A DNA stretch of 64,000 nucleotides from NCBI GenBank assembly GCA_934654475.1, contig CAKUFZ010000004.1, forward strand, positions 1 through 64,000, read 5' to 3'. The notes beneath the pieces were generated by a model. It saw only the letters and a list, made by a program, of their open reading frames with translations, made no database searches and was not told where the DNA came from. Shown in pieces: positions 25,109 to 34,341 of this stretch (its first letter is position 1; every line of letters starts with the position of its first letter). Source of the stretch: an uncultured Coriobacteriales bacterium (GTDB lineage Bacteria; Actinomycetota; Coriobacteriia; Coriobacteriales; UMGS124). Both the position numbers and the translations under genes were made by a program.

Positions 25109-26986
25109 CTAGTTCTTTGAGAACATGGGGAATCCGAAGCAGTCGTCCATCTCGCCTGCCTGACCAGACGCAAGCGCGGAGAACGTGACGTCGGCCACTG
25201 CGGTGGGCAGCTGGTTGCTGCGCACGGCACCCGTCTGAAGCATGGCATCGAGCGCCTCGTCCACATCGGGACGCGCCTCGAGGTCGTCGCAGTCCACATC
25301 CCCAAAATCACACCAGCGGTCAAGACCCGGCTCGTCGGCATCGCGCTCGCTTGCATGGTCGCGCCAGCCGTTCACGACAGGCCAGCCCCTGTCTGCGAAG
25401 CAGCGCATGGTGACGACAGGCCCCATGGGCTCCTGGCGACGCTTGTATTCGGCGTTTGCGCAGGTCGTGAGCACCTTGTCCACCACGTCGGCCGGCATGC
25501 CCGCCTGCACCGCGTCGCACGCGTCCAGGCCGCGGTCCACATGCATGGTGAGCACCTGGTCGACCTGCTCGTAGGTGGCACCGAAGGACCCCTCGTCGGT
25601 CTGATTCTCGCTCAGCTCGGCCGAAGGGGGCTTGACCAGCACGTTTTCGGGAATGACCTCGAAGGGGCTGCAGGCGTTGCGCCAGCGGGCAAGCTCGTAC
25701 ACGCGACCCTTGTACACGTCGGCCAAGGGGGCATACGCGCCCACCGTGTCGCCGTAGAGTGTGGAGTACCCCATGCCCGACTCCGACTTGTTGCCCGTGT
25801 TGAGGACAAGCGCACCCCAGGCGTTCGACAGGCTCATGAGCACGCACCCACGTAGGCGCGCCTGGAGGTTCTCTCGGCCGACGCCCTCGAAGACACCGCC
25901 CAAAGCCTGCGCAATGCCCTCATCGGCAACCGCGAACATATCTTTGATAGGCACAGTGCATGTCTTGATGCCCAGGTTTGCCGCAAGCGCCTCCGCGTCA
26001 TTGACGGAGCTTGCGCTGGAGTAAGGCCCGGGCATGAGGACGCCGTGCACGTGCTCGCAACCAAGGGCGTCCACGGCCAGGGTCGCCACCACGCTGGAGT
26101 CGATGCCGCCCGAAAGCCCCACGACCACGTCGGAGAAGCCGCTCTTGCGCACGTAATCGCGCACGGAGACGACAAGGGCGCGGTAGAGGTAGGCCGTCCA
26201 CTGGTCGTCGCTGATCGACTCGATCTCGTCGACGCGGCGGCCCACAAACTGCCCCGCAGCACAAGGGGGCTGCTCGTCGCCCGAGTCGTCGACGTCAAAG
26301 ACGGAGATGCCCTCTTCGAAGATGGGGCACGAGGCAACGATGACGCCGTCGGGGTCGGCTGCGAAACTGCCGCCGGCAAGCACCACGTCGTCGTAGGCGC
26401 CCACGCCCTGCACGAAGGCCATCCAGCACGGCGACTCGGCAATCAGCGAGCTCAGCACGCCCTCGCCCAGGCCGAACACGCCCAGAGAGGACGCGTCGTC
26501 ACGGCAGAAGGGCATGGGCGACATGGCAAGCATCACATCGCACGGCACGTCCTGGGCGCTCGCCGAGGGCGAGCCGGCGACAAAGAGCAGGTCGACGCCG
26601 CCCCAGGAAAGCGTGACCGGGGCGCTGGAGACGCCGTCGTACTCAATGGCAGACGTATAGGCCTCGCGGCGGCGCAACGGGCAGACGTCTCCCGCATCGC
26701 ACAGGAAGAACTCCGTGTATGCGTCCTGCGAGTCGAGCATGTAGGCGGGCACCACGCAGGCCACCGGCGTACGTGCCGCCAAGTCGTAGAGCGCGTCGAT
26801 GAGGTCGAGCTGGTAGGCGCGGTGCTCGACCAGGCCCTGCGGGTAGGCGCCCGACATCACCGTGGCAGGAAACACCACGAGGTCGGCCTGGGCGGCCAAG
26901 GCCTGGCGCGCGCTCGAGAGCATGCGCTCAACGGTCTGCGAGAACTTGCCTGGGTTGGAATTCACCTGTGCAATCGCTATCTTCAT
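25109..26986 (-). CDS. nadE: NAD+ synthetase with degenerate glutaminase domain
   Basis: 625 residues in the two-domain layout of glutamine-dependent NadE. The C-terminal synthetase is intact: SGGIDSS at 292-298, NTGNKSE, and the ENQTDEGSFG loop. The N-terminal nitrilase-like domain has lost key residues. The catalytic Glu of FPE is Ala41 (VVFPATVMSG), and the segment that should carry the nucleophilic Cys reads LLFVAGSPS (133-141). It may therefore use free ammonia or another amidotransferase. Start is the ATG at 26986 after GGAGAGG; the frame upstream is not coding. Confidence 0.93.
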   Translation of the reverse strand: MKIAIAQVNSNPGKFSQTVERMLSSARQALAAQADLVVFPATVMSGAYPQGLVEHRAYQLDLIDALYDLAARTPVACVVPAYMLDSQDAYTEFFLCDAGDVCPLRRREAYTSAIEYDGVSSAPVTLSWGGVDLLFVAGSPSASAQDVPCDVMLAMSPMPFCRDDASSLGVFGLGEGVLSSLIAESPCWMAFVQGVGAYDDVVLAGGSFAADPDGVIVASCPIFEEGISVFDVDDSGDEQPPCAAGQFVGRRVDEIESISDDQWTAYLYRALVVSVRDYVRKSGFSDVVVGLSGGIDSSVVATLAVDALGCEHVHGVLMPGPYSSASSVNDAEALAANLGIKTCTVPIKDMFAVADEGIAQALGGVFEGVGRENLQARLRGCVLMSLSNAWGALVLNTGNKSESGMGYSTLYGDTVGAYAPLADVYKGRVYELARWRNACSPFEVIPENVLVKPPSAELSENQTDEGSFGATYEQVDQVLTMHVDRGLDACDAVQAGMPADVVDKVLTTCANAEYKRRQEPMGPVVTMRCFADRGWPVVNGWRDHASERDADEPGLDRWCDFGDVDCDDLEARPDVDEALDAMLQTGAVRSNQLPTAVADVTFSALASGQAGEMDDCFGFPMFSKN

Positions 26987-27014
26987 AGGGCACCTCTCCC
27001 AACGTTGGGATGCT

Positions 27015-27027
27015 AAACGAATCGTTT
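27015..27027. promoter_or_regulatory. 13-bp palindrome between nadE and the GNAT gene
   Basis: AAACGA-A-TCGTTT lies 29 bp upstream of nadE in the divergent spacer; it may be an operator. No known regulator can be assigned. Confidence 0.3.
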
Positions 27028-27133
27028 GTGTACAGGTTAGACGCATCTGCGTTGCAAACTCGTGAATATACGGCGCGCACGCAACAACCAGACGTACCAT
27101 ATCCGCCACAACCACCGTCGGCAAAGGAGCCCC

Positions 27134-27718
27134 ATGAGCGTCACACTTCGCGTAGCCTGTACACAAGACGCACCCGCCTTGCTTGCCATTTACGCGCCCT
27201 ACGTGCGCGACACCTTCATCACCTTCGAGTACGACGTGCCGGATGTGGCAGAATTCGCCGAGCGCATAGGCGCCACGCTGCAGCGCTATCCCTACATCGT
27301 CGCCTGCGGGGAAGACGGCACACCGCTCGGCTATGCCTACCTGGGCGTTTTCCATGCCCGAGAGGCCTACGACTGGACGGCCGAGACCTCGATCTACGTG
27401 GAGGGCGCAGCACGGGGCATGCATGTGGGAACACTTTTGCACGAGGCGCTCGAGCAGGCGGCTCGCCTGCAGGGCCTCACGAACCTCGAAGCCTGCATCG
27501 CCTATCCCGACGAGGGGGGCTCGGTGGGCTTCCATGAGCGCATGGGCTACCGCATGGTGGGACGTTTCGAGGCGTGCGGCTACAAGTTGGGCGCCTGGCG
27601 CGACATGGTGTGGATGGAGAAGCACATTGCCCCGCATAGCGAAACGCCTGCACCCGTGGCGTTGTTTCCCCAGGTACAGGCGCAGGTTGAGCAAATGTTG
27701 AAAGGGCTTTCCCGCTAA
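27134..27718 (+). CDS. GNAT N-acetyltransferase (phosphinothricin acetyltransferase-like)
   Basis: 194 residues. The fold opens with LRVACTQDAPALLAIYAPYV and the acetyl-CoA site is ARGMHVGTLLHEAL. FITFEYDVPD and VGFHERMGYRMVGRFEACGYKLGAW are close to the Pat/Bar subgroup, which acetylates the amino group of glutamate-like compounds such as methionine sulfone. A natural substrate cannot be told. Start ATG 27134 follows AAAGGAG. Its stop is 4 bp from the end of the convergent LCP gene. Confidence 0.9.
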   Translation: MSVTLRVACTQDAPALLAIYAPYVRDTFITFEYDVPDVAEFAERIGATLQRYPYIVACGEDGTPLGYAYLGVFHAREAYDWTAETSIYVEGAARGMHVGTLLHEALEQAARLQGLTNLEACIAYPDEGGSVGFHERMGYRMVGRFEACGYKLGAWRDMVWMEKHIAPHSETPAPVALFPQVQAQVEQMLKGLSR

Positions 27719-27721
27719 GCG

Positions 27722-29284
27722 CTACTTAACGTCGGCACCAACCGCGACCATGACGTCGGCTCCCTCGGTGAGCATCCATTCCTCGCCGGCGTCGATGGCC
27801 GTGGCACCCAGCAACGTGGCGACCTGCGAGGCGATGGAGGCCATCGAGTCGTACTCGTAGATGACCTGCGTCGTGGAAAGCGACAGTGTGGAGGCGCCTG
27901 CGTTCCAGGCACTGAGTCCCGCGTCGGTGAGGGTGGACACGACCTTGTCTATTGCCTCGTCGCTGCAACCACAGCCGCGCACCGACACCGAGATGCCGGC
28001 AAACGCGGGGTTCCTTGCCACCGTGGCCGCATTTGCGCTGCTCGTGGCGGCGTCGGAACTGTTGATGTCGTTGGTCACCGAGACATAGTCGCTGTCCACC
28101 GGCGGCCTCTCGCCCGCATCGACCGCCGCCATGATCTCGTGCCAGCGCTCGTCGTCGTTGTACTCGTACCAGACGCCGTTCACGTACTCAGAGTCGGTGG
28201 GGTTCATCGTGGAGTACACACCGTTGGCGGTGTCGATGCCGCGCATGGCAAGGGCCAGGTTGACAATCTGGTCGAGCGTGAGGTCGGTCGTGACGTAATC
28301 CACCACGGTGTTGATGACATTGACCATCTCCACAGGGGTGGCGCTCATGAGCTTCTTGAGGCAGGCGTCAATGAAAAGGCGCTGGTTGGCGGCACGGTAG
28401 CGGTCGCCGTCGCCAAGATTGTCGTAGGCGTGGCGCGAGCGGGTAAAGAGCTCGGCCTTTGCGCCGTCAAGCACCTGCACGCCCGCATCGAGGTGGCCTC
28501 CGTTGATGTGGCCCATGTACTCGGTGTCGTTGATCTCGTAGGGAACGTCGACCTCCACGCCACCGAGGGCATCAGTCACAGCGACGAGTGCGTCGATGTT
28601 AACCTCGGCATAGTGCGACACAGGAACCTCGGCGAAGTCGGAGATCTTCTCGATGACAGCCGAGGCGCCGCCGCGGGCATAGTAGGAGTTGATCTTGCCG
28701 TCGATCTCGGGGCAGTAGGTGTCGCGGTGGATGGACACGAGCGTCACAATCTTCTTGCCCGGGTCGATGCGGGTCAGGATGATGGTGTCGGAACGGTAGT
28801 TGGACGGGTCGGATCCGTACTCGTCCTCGTCATCCAGACGCTCCACCATAGAGTCGACGCCCAGAAGCAGCATGTAGAAGGGCGTGGTGTCGGTCCAGTT
28901 GCTCACAAGTTCCTGGGCTGCGACCTGCTGGTCCTGAAGCACGGCCTTCGTCGTTTCGTCGACGCCCTCGTTGAGACGGCTGCCGATTGAATTCACAAAC
29001 GACGCGGCAGCAGCCACGCCGCCCACCACGAGCACGCCGGCCGCAACGCCGGCGCCGATGAGCACGTTGCGGCGCGTGGTGGACTTGCTCTTGCCGGAGG
29101 TATAGCGCCCGTGGGCGTTGTCGCGAGAATAGGCAGAGGCTCCCTGCGGTGCCGCATACGAGGAACGCGATGTCGGCTGACGACGGGCGCTGGGGCGCAC
29201 GGGGTCATCCTGGCTGGGGAAAGTCCCTTGGCCGGGGATGTTGCCCTGCATGGGGCCTCTGCGATCGTTGTCGTTGTGGGACAT
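27722..29284 (-). CDS. LytR-CpsA-Psr family cell wall ligase
   Basis: 520 residues. A polar N-terminus of about 70 residues, one membrane helix at 73-95, then the LCP domain (MLLLGVDSM, YRSDTIILTRIDP, LVSIHRDT, DALGGVEVDVP and FTRSRHAYDNLGDGDRYRAANQ). A C-terminal LytR_C domain covers about 430-515. LCP enzymes transfer polyprenyl-linked glycopolymers onto peptidoglycan outside the membrane. The C-terminal domain has a Cys pair, GCGCS. It may attach the polymer modified by the dlt-like operon at 58-64 kb; that link is a guess. Confidence 0.93.
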   Translation of the reverse strand: MSHNDNDRRGPMQGNIPGQGTFPSQDDPVRPSARRQPTSRSSYAAPQGASAYSRDNAHGRYTSGKSKSTTRRNVLIGAGVAAGVLVVGGVAAAASFVNSIGSRLNEGVDETTKAVLQDQQVAAQELVSNWTDTTPFYMLLLGVDSMVERLDDEDEYGSDPSNYRSDTIILTRIDPGKKIVTLVSIHRDTYCPEIDGKINSYYARGGASAVIEKISDFAEVPVSHYAEVNIDALVAVTDALGGVEVDVPYEINDTEYMGHINGGHLDAGVQVLDGAKAELFTRSRHAYDNLGDGDRYRAANQRLFIDACLKKLMSATPVEMVNVINTVVDYVTTDLTLDQIVNLALAMRGIDTANGVYSTMNPTDSEYVNGVWYEYNDDERWHEIMAAVDAGERPPVDSDYVSVTNDINSSDAATSSANAATVARNPAFAGISVSVRGCGCSDEAIDKVVSTLTDAGLSAWNAGASTLSLSTTQVIYEYDSMASIASQVATLLGATAIDAGEEWMLTEGADVMVAVGADVK

Positions 29285-29311
29285 GGGTCCTCCTTGGAAA
29301 TACAGCTCGTA

Positions 29312-30484
29312 CTATGAGTCTTCGCGAGCCGGCTCGATGACGCCCGGCAGGTCGGCGCCTTGCGCGATGAGCTCGGCAACGCGGGTCATTGCTCGCGAAA
29401 GGCGCGAACGGGGATGCTGCGTCAGCTGGGACAGCGGGCGGTTGTTGGGGTTGAGCACGGCAAACGTGGTGACGCCCATGGACTTGCCCACTTCAGCGAG
29501 GGCCGGGTCCATCGATCCCACCACGGCGATGAGCGGAACGCCCGCGGCCTTGCAGCGGCGCGCCACGCCGCTCACAACCTTGCCGTGCAGGCTCTGCGTG
29601 TCGAAGCAACCCTCGCCCGTCACCACATAGTCCACGCCCGCAAGGCGGGAGTCAAAATCAACGATATCGAGCACGGCATCGATGGCAAGGCAGGGCTGGG
29701 CCCCGAAGAAGGCCGCCATGCCCGCACCCATGCCGCCGCCGGCGCCGCCGCAGGGCACATCGAGCATGTCGACGCCCACGCAGCCCTTCACGACATCGGC
29801 CAGGTGGGCGAGGTTGCGGTCAAGGGCCTGGACCACCGTGGGCAGCGCGCCCTTGTTGGGGGCATACGTGGCACTTGTACCCATCGTGCCGCACAGAGGG
29901 TTCTCCACGGCGCAAAGCACCTGGATGTCCAGGGCTTTCACACGCGGGTCGAGGTCGGACACGTCCACGGTCTGCACCGCGTCGAGCGTGGCTCCCACCG
30001 GTTCAAACGGCTCGACGTAGCGGTCGAAGAACTTGACGCCGCACGCATACGCAGCGCCCACGCCACCGTCGGTGGTGGTGGAGCTACCCAGGCCCAGAAT
30101 GACCTTGGAGCAGCCGCGCGAAGCCGCGTCGAGCAACAGCTCGCCCACGCCGTGCGTGGTGGTGCGTCCCGTGCTCACGCCCTCTTGAATGAGCTTGATG
30201 CCGCATGCTGCGGACATCTCGATGACCGCCGTGCCATCGGGCAGAATCGCGTAGGGTGCGTCGACCGTCATGCTGACGGGGCCGCTCACGCGGGCATGCA
30301 CGACCTCGCCGGAACTATGCGCGAGCATCGCCTCCATCGTGCCATCGCCACCGTCGGAAAGCGCGATGCAACGCGTCTTCACATCGGGCAGCGTCGCTTT
30401 GATGGCGTCAGACATGACACGGCCCGCCTCAAGTGAGGTAAGCGTGCCTTTGAACGCATCGGAAGCGATAAGGAACCTCGACAT
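29312..30484 (-). CDS. Glycerate kinase
   Basis: 390 residues of the GK1/GarK family: IASDAFKGTLTSLEAG at the start, ALSDGGDGTMEAM, LGLGSSTTTDGGVGA, and GGAGGGMGAGMAAFFGA. It phosphorylates D-glycerate, feeding 2-phosphoglycerate into glycolysis. Start is the ATG at 30484; the open frame upstream is not coding. It is separated from the LCP gene by 27 bp on the same strand. No other glycerate genes are nearby. Confidence 0.94.
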   Translation of the reverse strand: MSRFLIASDAFKGTLTSLEAGRVMSDAIKATLPDVKTRCIALSDGGDGTMEAMLAHSSGEVVHARVSGPVSMTVDAPYAILPDGTAVIEMSAACGIKLIQEGVSTGRTTTHGVGELLLDAASRGCSKVILGLGSSTTTDGGVGAAYACGVKFFDRYVEPFEPVGATLDAVQTVDVSDLDPRVKALDIQVLCAVENPLCGTMGTSATYAPNKGALPTVVQALDRNLAHLADVVKGCVGVDMLDVPCGGAGGGMGAGMAAFFGAQPCLAIDAVLDIVDFDSRLAGVDYVVTGEGCFDTQSLHGKVVSGVARRCKAAGVPLIAVVGSMDPALAEVGKSMGVTTFAVLNPNNRPLSQLTQHPRSRLSRAMTRVAELIAQGADLPGVIEPAREDS

Positions 30485-30632
30485 TGGTTTCACGCCCTCG
30501 TTGAACGCAGACAAACAGAACAGACAGACACAGTATGATATGACCGCCCTGCACCCCATATATGTCTTGCTTGCAAAGCAACAACCAATCTCCCAAGGAC
30601 TGAAGGCGACCCCAAGGCCCTCCTGGGCTACA

Positions 30633-31619
30633 ATGAAACGTTGCAGTCGCCCGCCATTGCGTGCGGGCATCTCCTCAGAAAGGCGGTGCATCACGGACTC
30701 CCTGCACATCGCGGCTGGTCGCAGCCACACGGGCGGCACAGCCAAAGACGCGCCCATCGGCATCTTCGACTCGGGCATGGGCGGCCTCACCGTCGCACGC
30801 GCCATCAAGACGCTGCTGCCTCACGAGTCCATCCTCTACGTGGGCGACACAAAACGCTGCCCCTACGGCGTGCGCCCAGCCAAGGAGATTCGCTCCTTCG
30901 TGCGCCAGATCGGCGCCTGGCTCACCGCCCAAAACGTGAAGCTCATGGTCATCGCCTGCAACACGGCCACCGCCGCGGCCCTGCCCCTGGCGCAGCGCAC
31001 GTTCGGCGTGCCCGTGATCGGCGTCATCGGACCCGGGGCGCGGGCGGCCATCCAGGCCAGCGTCACCGGGCAGATCGGCGTCATCGCCACACCCCTCACC
31101 ATTGAAAGCGACGCTTACGCACGCGCCATCCACCAGCTTGACGCCGGCGTCAACGTGTACTCCCTGGCAACCCCCAGCTTCGTGCCCCTTGTGGAGAAGG
31201 AGCTCGCCACCGGGTACCACCTGCATCAGGACTGGCTGGAAGACCACGACGTCTTCCTCACGCCTGACGCCCTGGGCACCGTGCGCGCGGGACTGGGCCC
31301 GCTTCTGCGCTCCGACATCGACACCCTCGTGCTGGGCTGCACGCACTTCCCGCTGCTGGCGCCCGCCATCCACGAGGCGTTCGGCCGCGACCTCAACATC
31401 GTGAGCTCCGCCGAGGAGACGGCGCGCGAGGTGGCCGAGACCCTGGCCAGGCGCAACCAGCTGGTGGGGCCCGAGGCCGGCGTGCGCCATCGCTTCGCCA
31501 CCACGAGCGACGACATCACCGCGTTTGCCGCAGCAGGCAAGTTCATCTTCGGCGGCGGCCTGACCAGCATCGAGCACATCGACATCTCCGAGCTCGAAGA
31601 CCTCGTGCACGAACCGTAA
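30633..31619 (+). CDS. murI: Glutamate racemase
   Basis: 328 residues by the chosen start. It makes D-glutamate for peptidoglycan. Both catalytic cysteines are visible: VIACNTATAAALP and VLGCTHFPLL; the N-terminal IGIFDSGMGGLTVARAI is diagnostic. The start is uncertain. In-frame options are ATG 30633 and TTG 30657, and neither has a good ribosome site; the mature fold starts around 30757. Co-directional with rph, 74 bp downstream. Confidence 0.93.
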   Translation: MKRCSRPPLRAGISSERRCITDSLHIAAGRSHTGGTAKDAPIGIFDSGMGGLTVARAIKTLLPHESILYVGDTKRCPYGVRPAKEIRSFVRQIGAWLTAQNVKLMVIACNTATAAALPLAQRTFGVPVIGVIGPGARAAIQASVTGQIGVIATPLTIESDAYARAIHQLDAGVNVYSLATPSFVPLVEKELATGYHLHQDWLEDHDVFLTPDALGTVRAGLGPLLRSDIDTLVLGCTHFPLLAPAIHEAFGRDLNIVSSAEETAREVAETLARRNQLVGPEAGVRHRFATTSDDITAFAAAGKFIFGGGLTSIEHIDISELEDLVHEP

Positions 31620-31693
31620 GTCAAGCCGCCCGCGCCCTCGTCGGGACCAATCCCCGCACCCGTTGCTCTCACAGAGAAAGGAACACAAGACTG

Positions 31694-32458
31694 ATGCCCG
31701 TTATGTTCAAGGATCCCACACCCGCCGCCCCCGCCGAGCGCAGCTACGGCCGCCCCGACGGCGGCATCCGCCCCGTCACCCTCACGCGCGCCGTGATGCC
31801 CCACGCATCGGGCTCCTGCCAGGTGGAGTTCGGCGCCACGAAGCTCATCTGCTGCGCCACCGTCGAGGAAGGCGTGCCCAAATGGCGCAGGGATGCCCAT
31901 GCGGGCTGGGTGAGCGCCGAGTACGCGATGCTCCCCTGCTCCACCACCACGCGCTCGCGTCGCGAGACCTCCGCACGCAAGGGCCGCTCCATGGAGATCG
32001 AGCGCCTCATCGGCCGCAGCCTGCGCACCGTGTGCGACATGAAGGCCCTGGGCGAGTACACCGTGACCGTGGACTGCGACGTCATCAACGCCGACGGCGG
32101 CACGCGCACCGCTGCCGTGACCGGCGCCTGGGTGGCCCTCTACGATGCCTTCGCCGCCATGGTGGACGCCAAGAAGATCTCGCGCATCCCGCTGATCGAC
32201 CAGGTCGTGGCCCTGTCGGTGGGCATGGTGGAGGGACGTCTCCTTCTCGACCTCGACTATTCCGAGGACTCCCAGGCAGAGATCGACATGAACCTGGCCT
32301 ACACCGGCCGTCACGAGTTCATCGAGATCCAGGGCACCGGCGAGCGCACCCCCTTCAGCCGTGAGCGCCTCAACGCCATGCTCGACCTGGCCGAACCCGG
32401 CCTGCAGGAGCTGCTGCGCATTCAGGCCGAGTGCGTGGGCTGGAAGAAGCTGGCGTAG
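31694..32458 (+). CDS. rph: RNase PH
   Basis: 254 residues; phosphorolytic 3' trimming of tRNA precursors. Motifs are GRPDGGIRPV, the substrate loop TTRSRRETSARKGRSMEIERLIG-type segment with its arginines, and the metal/phosphate GTGERTPFSRE. An AGAAAGG site precedes the ATG; Met4 is another possible start. The murI-rph order is common in Gram-positives and actinobacteria. Confidence 0.96.
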   Translation: MPVMFKDPTPAAPAERSYGRPDGGIRPVTLTRAVMPHASGSCQVEFGATKLICCATVEEGVPKWRRDAHAGWVSAEYAMLPCSTTTRSRRETSARKGRSMEIERLIGRSLRTVCDMKALGEYTVTVDCDVINADGGTRTAAVTGAWVALYDAFAAMVDAKKISRIPLIDQVVALSVGMVEGRLLLDLDYSEDSQAEIDMNLAYTGRHEFIEIQGTGERTPFSRERLNAMLDLAEPGLQELLRIQAECVGWKKLA

Positions 32459-32518
32459 GCCTAACTTAGAAGACGGCCTGAACAGGGCTTTTGTGCAGTT
32501 TTGTGCCATAGACAAACA

Positions 32519-32551
32519 AAAGGAGGGCGTCCCGCACGGGATGCCCTCCTT
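32519..32551 (-). terminator. Terminator of tmRNA, shared with rph
   Basis: The stem AAGGAGGGC pairs with GCCCTCCTT (plus inner GTCCC/GGGAT pairs). The minus-strand side is followed by TTTTGTTTG. On the plus strand it can stop rph. Confidence 0.85.
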
Positions 32552-32562
32552 GCTATAGACGA

Positions 32563-32917
32563 TGGTGGAGGCGCGGAGAATCGAACTCCGGTCCATGGCC
32601 AAACCCTGGGCGGTATCTCCAAGCTCAGATTCCGTTTAAGTCTCGACTCGCAGCCGCACGGCGTCAGGCAGCCTTGAGTCCAGTCCGTTCGGTCTTAGCG
32701 TGGGCTATACAGACTACGATCCCACGAGCAATCCCCTTAAATGGCGTCGCGCCGGAGTCGGGGATAAACCCCGGGTTGACGTCGCTGACTAATTAAGCAG
32801 CGAGGGCGTAGCTAGAACGATTGTCATTTATTTTGACAAGTACCCCTGTTTTGCGAGGTGAGGAGACCTCGGCTTGCTGCCCCCCTCAGAATGACCATGT
32901 CGAAACCAGTCGCCCCC
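32563..32917 (-). ncRNA. ssrA: Transfer-messenger RNA
   Basis: A 355-nt tmRNA for ribosome rescue. The 5' end GGGGGCG (32917-32911) pairs with CGCCTCC near the 3' end, and the 3' end carries GGAGTTCGATTCTCCG and an encoded CCA at 32565-32563. The 5' tRNA-like part shows GACTGGTTTCGAC. The tag reading frame ends NDNRSSYALAA followed by TAA at 32795-32793, a normal ALAA-type degradation tag. The exact resume codon before Asn is not certain. smpB lies about 1.4 kb away on the same strand. Confidence 0.96.
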
Positions 32918-33012
32918 GTGTGCGAGGTGCGAAGCGTTCCACCTTGTCAGAGTACCGCGCAAGTCTTGAGACCCGCGCATCGCATAGGCATACAGCCTCA
33001 TGTGGAAAGGAG

Positions 33013-33042
33013 ATACTACCCCCCAAGGGCGCTCGTTGTCAA
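33013..33042 (-). promoter_or_regulatory. Likely promoter of ssrA
   Basis: Minus-strand TTGACA (33042-33037), 18-bp spacer, TAGTAT (33018-33013). It would give a precursor about 90 nt longer than the mature 5' end, to be cut by RNase P. Confidence 0.55.
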
Positions 33043-33052
33043 TCGCGAGGCG

Positions 33053-33080
33053 TTGACGCACACCACATGTGGGGTACACT
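33053..33080 (+). promoter_or_regulatory. Promoter of the patatin gene
   Basis: TTGACG (33053-33058), 16-bp spacer, TACACT (33075-33080), 36 bp before the ATG. Confidence 0.55.
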
Positions 33081-33115
33081 GCATGGCAGACTTACACTGC
33101 CGACAAGGAGGCACC

Positions 33116-33973
33116 ATGAGAAACGACATTGCGCTCGTGCTTGAGGGCGGCGGCTTTCGCGGCATCTTTACCGCCGGCGTGCTCGACGTCTTCATGGAGC
33201 GCGGCCTTGCAGGCTTTTCCTCGGCATGGGGCGTGTCGGCCGGCGCCCTCATGGCCACGAACTACCTGTCGGGCCAGCTCGGCCGCAGCTGCCGCGTCAA
33301 CCTGGCATTTCGCGACGACAAGCGCTACATGAGCGCCTACCAGCTCGCCAAGACGGGCAACATCGTGGGCACCACGTTCCTCTACAACGAGGTGCAGAAC
33401 GACCTCGACCCTTTTGACTACGAGACCTTCAACGCCAACCCCACGCGTCTCTATGCCGTGGTGAGCGACGTCACGTTCGGCCAGCCCGATTACATCGAGA
33501 TCACCAGCCTGCCCGAGAAGCTCGACTACGTGCGCGCCTCGGCAAGCCTGCCCGTGGTGTCGCGCATGGTCGACGTCGATGGACGGCTCCTGCTCGACGG
33601 CGGCACGACCGACTCGGTGCCGCTCAAGCGCGCGCTCGCCGAGCCCGGCAATGGCAAGGCGGTGGTCGTGCTCACACAGGAACGCTCCTACAAGAAGCAG
33701 TCGGTGCCCCTGCTGCCTGCCGCCAAGAAGCTCTACGGCGACTTCCCCTATTACCTGGAGGCCATCGAGACGAGGCCCGAGCGCTACAACGCCCAGCGCG
33801 AGTACATCTGGGAGCAGGAAGAGGCTGGCAACGCCTTCGTGCTCGCCCCGGCGCGTCCCGTGTCGGTGGCGAACATGGAGCACGACGGCGCCAAGCTCCT
33901 CGACCTCTACCTCCAAGGCCGCTCCGCCGCCATCGAGCGCTGGGATGAGCTGGAAAAGTTCCTCACCGACTAA
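33116..33973 (+). CDS. Patatin-like phospholipase
   Basis: A 285-residue serine lipid hydrolase. The oxyanion loop is LEGGGFRG, the nucleophile elbow is GVSAGA, and the Asp of the dyad is in LLLDGGTTDSVPL. It belongs to the bacterial YjjU/RssA-like cytosolic branch. The ATG at 33116 follows AAGGAG; the frame extends upstream through the tmRNA promoter and is not coding there. Monocistronic. It could act on phospholipids or lysophospholipids. Confidence 0.92.
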   Translation: MRNDIALVLEGGGFRGIFTAGVLDVFMERGLAGFSSAWGVSAGALMATNYLSGQLGRSCRVNLAFRDDKRYMSAYQLAKTGNIVGTTFLYNEVQNDLDPFDYETFNANPTRLYAVVSDVTFGQPDYIEITSLPEKLDYVRASASLPVVSRMVDVDGRLLLDGGTTDSVPLKRALAEPGNGKAVVVLTQERSYKKQSVPLLPAAKKLYGDFPYYLEAIETRPERYNAQREYIWEQEEAGNAFVLAPARPVSVANMEHDGAKLLDLYLQGRSAAIERWDELEKFLTD

Positions 33974-33998
33974 AAAAGGGCCCGCAAGGGCCCTTTTT
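33973..33998 (+). terminator. Terminator of the patatin gene
   Basis: AAAAAGGGCCC-GCAA-GGGCCCTTTTT, a textbook bidirectional terminator starting within the stop codon. Confidence 0.92.
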
Positions 33999-34062
33999 CT
34001 TGCACGATGAAAGAGCGGGAGGCGGTGGCTGCTTAAGCGTCCGCTCGGTTCGTCCTGGTCGG

Positions 34063-34320
34063 GGCCCAAGCCACTTCAAACGCGCTGAGGTGCGACTCCG
34101 CAAGGCGTTTTGCACCGTAGCCCAGCCGCCACAGCCCAAGCCGTTTAAACGTCCACTCGAGTCGTCCGTTCAGTGGCCCAAGCCACTTCAAACGCGCTGA
34201 GGTGCGACTCCGCAAGGCGCTTTGGCCCGACGTCCCCAATGTCCCCAGACGCGCTGAGGCGAGTCGGGCGCAAGGCGTTTTGCACCGTAGCGTACTGGTG
34301 GTACGTGAGGTGCAAAACAA
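34063..34320. repeat. Interspersed repeat cluster next to smpB
   Basis: A 45-bp sequence occurs exactly at 34063-34107 and 34175-34219. A 22-bp overlapping part (34100-34121) occurs again at 34270-34291. The last copy runs into a long hairpin: GTTTTGCACC (34277-34286) pairs with 34309-34318, and inner CGTAC (34291-34295) pairs with 34301-34305. The region 33999-34341 holds no gene; this is a REP/BIME-like array. Confidence 0.7.
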
Positions 34321-34341
34321 CGCGGCGCCCGGCCGCCTCAG

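Noticed and set aside
26987..27694. N-terminal extension of nadE
   Set aside because: The frame is open for 236 more codons but overlaps the divergent GNAT gene and the promoter; the family N-terminus starts at the ATG at 26986 with a good ribosome site.
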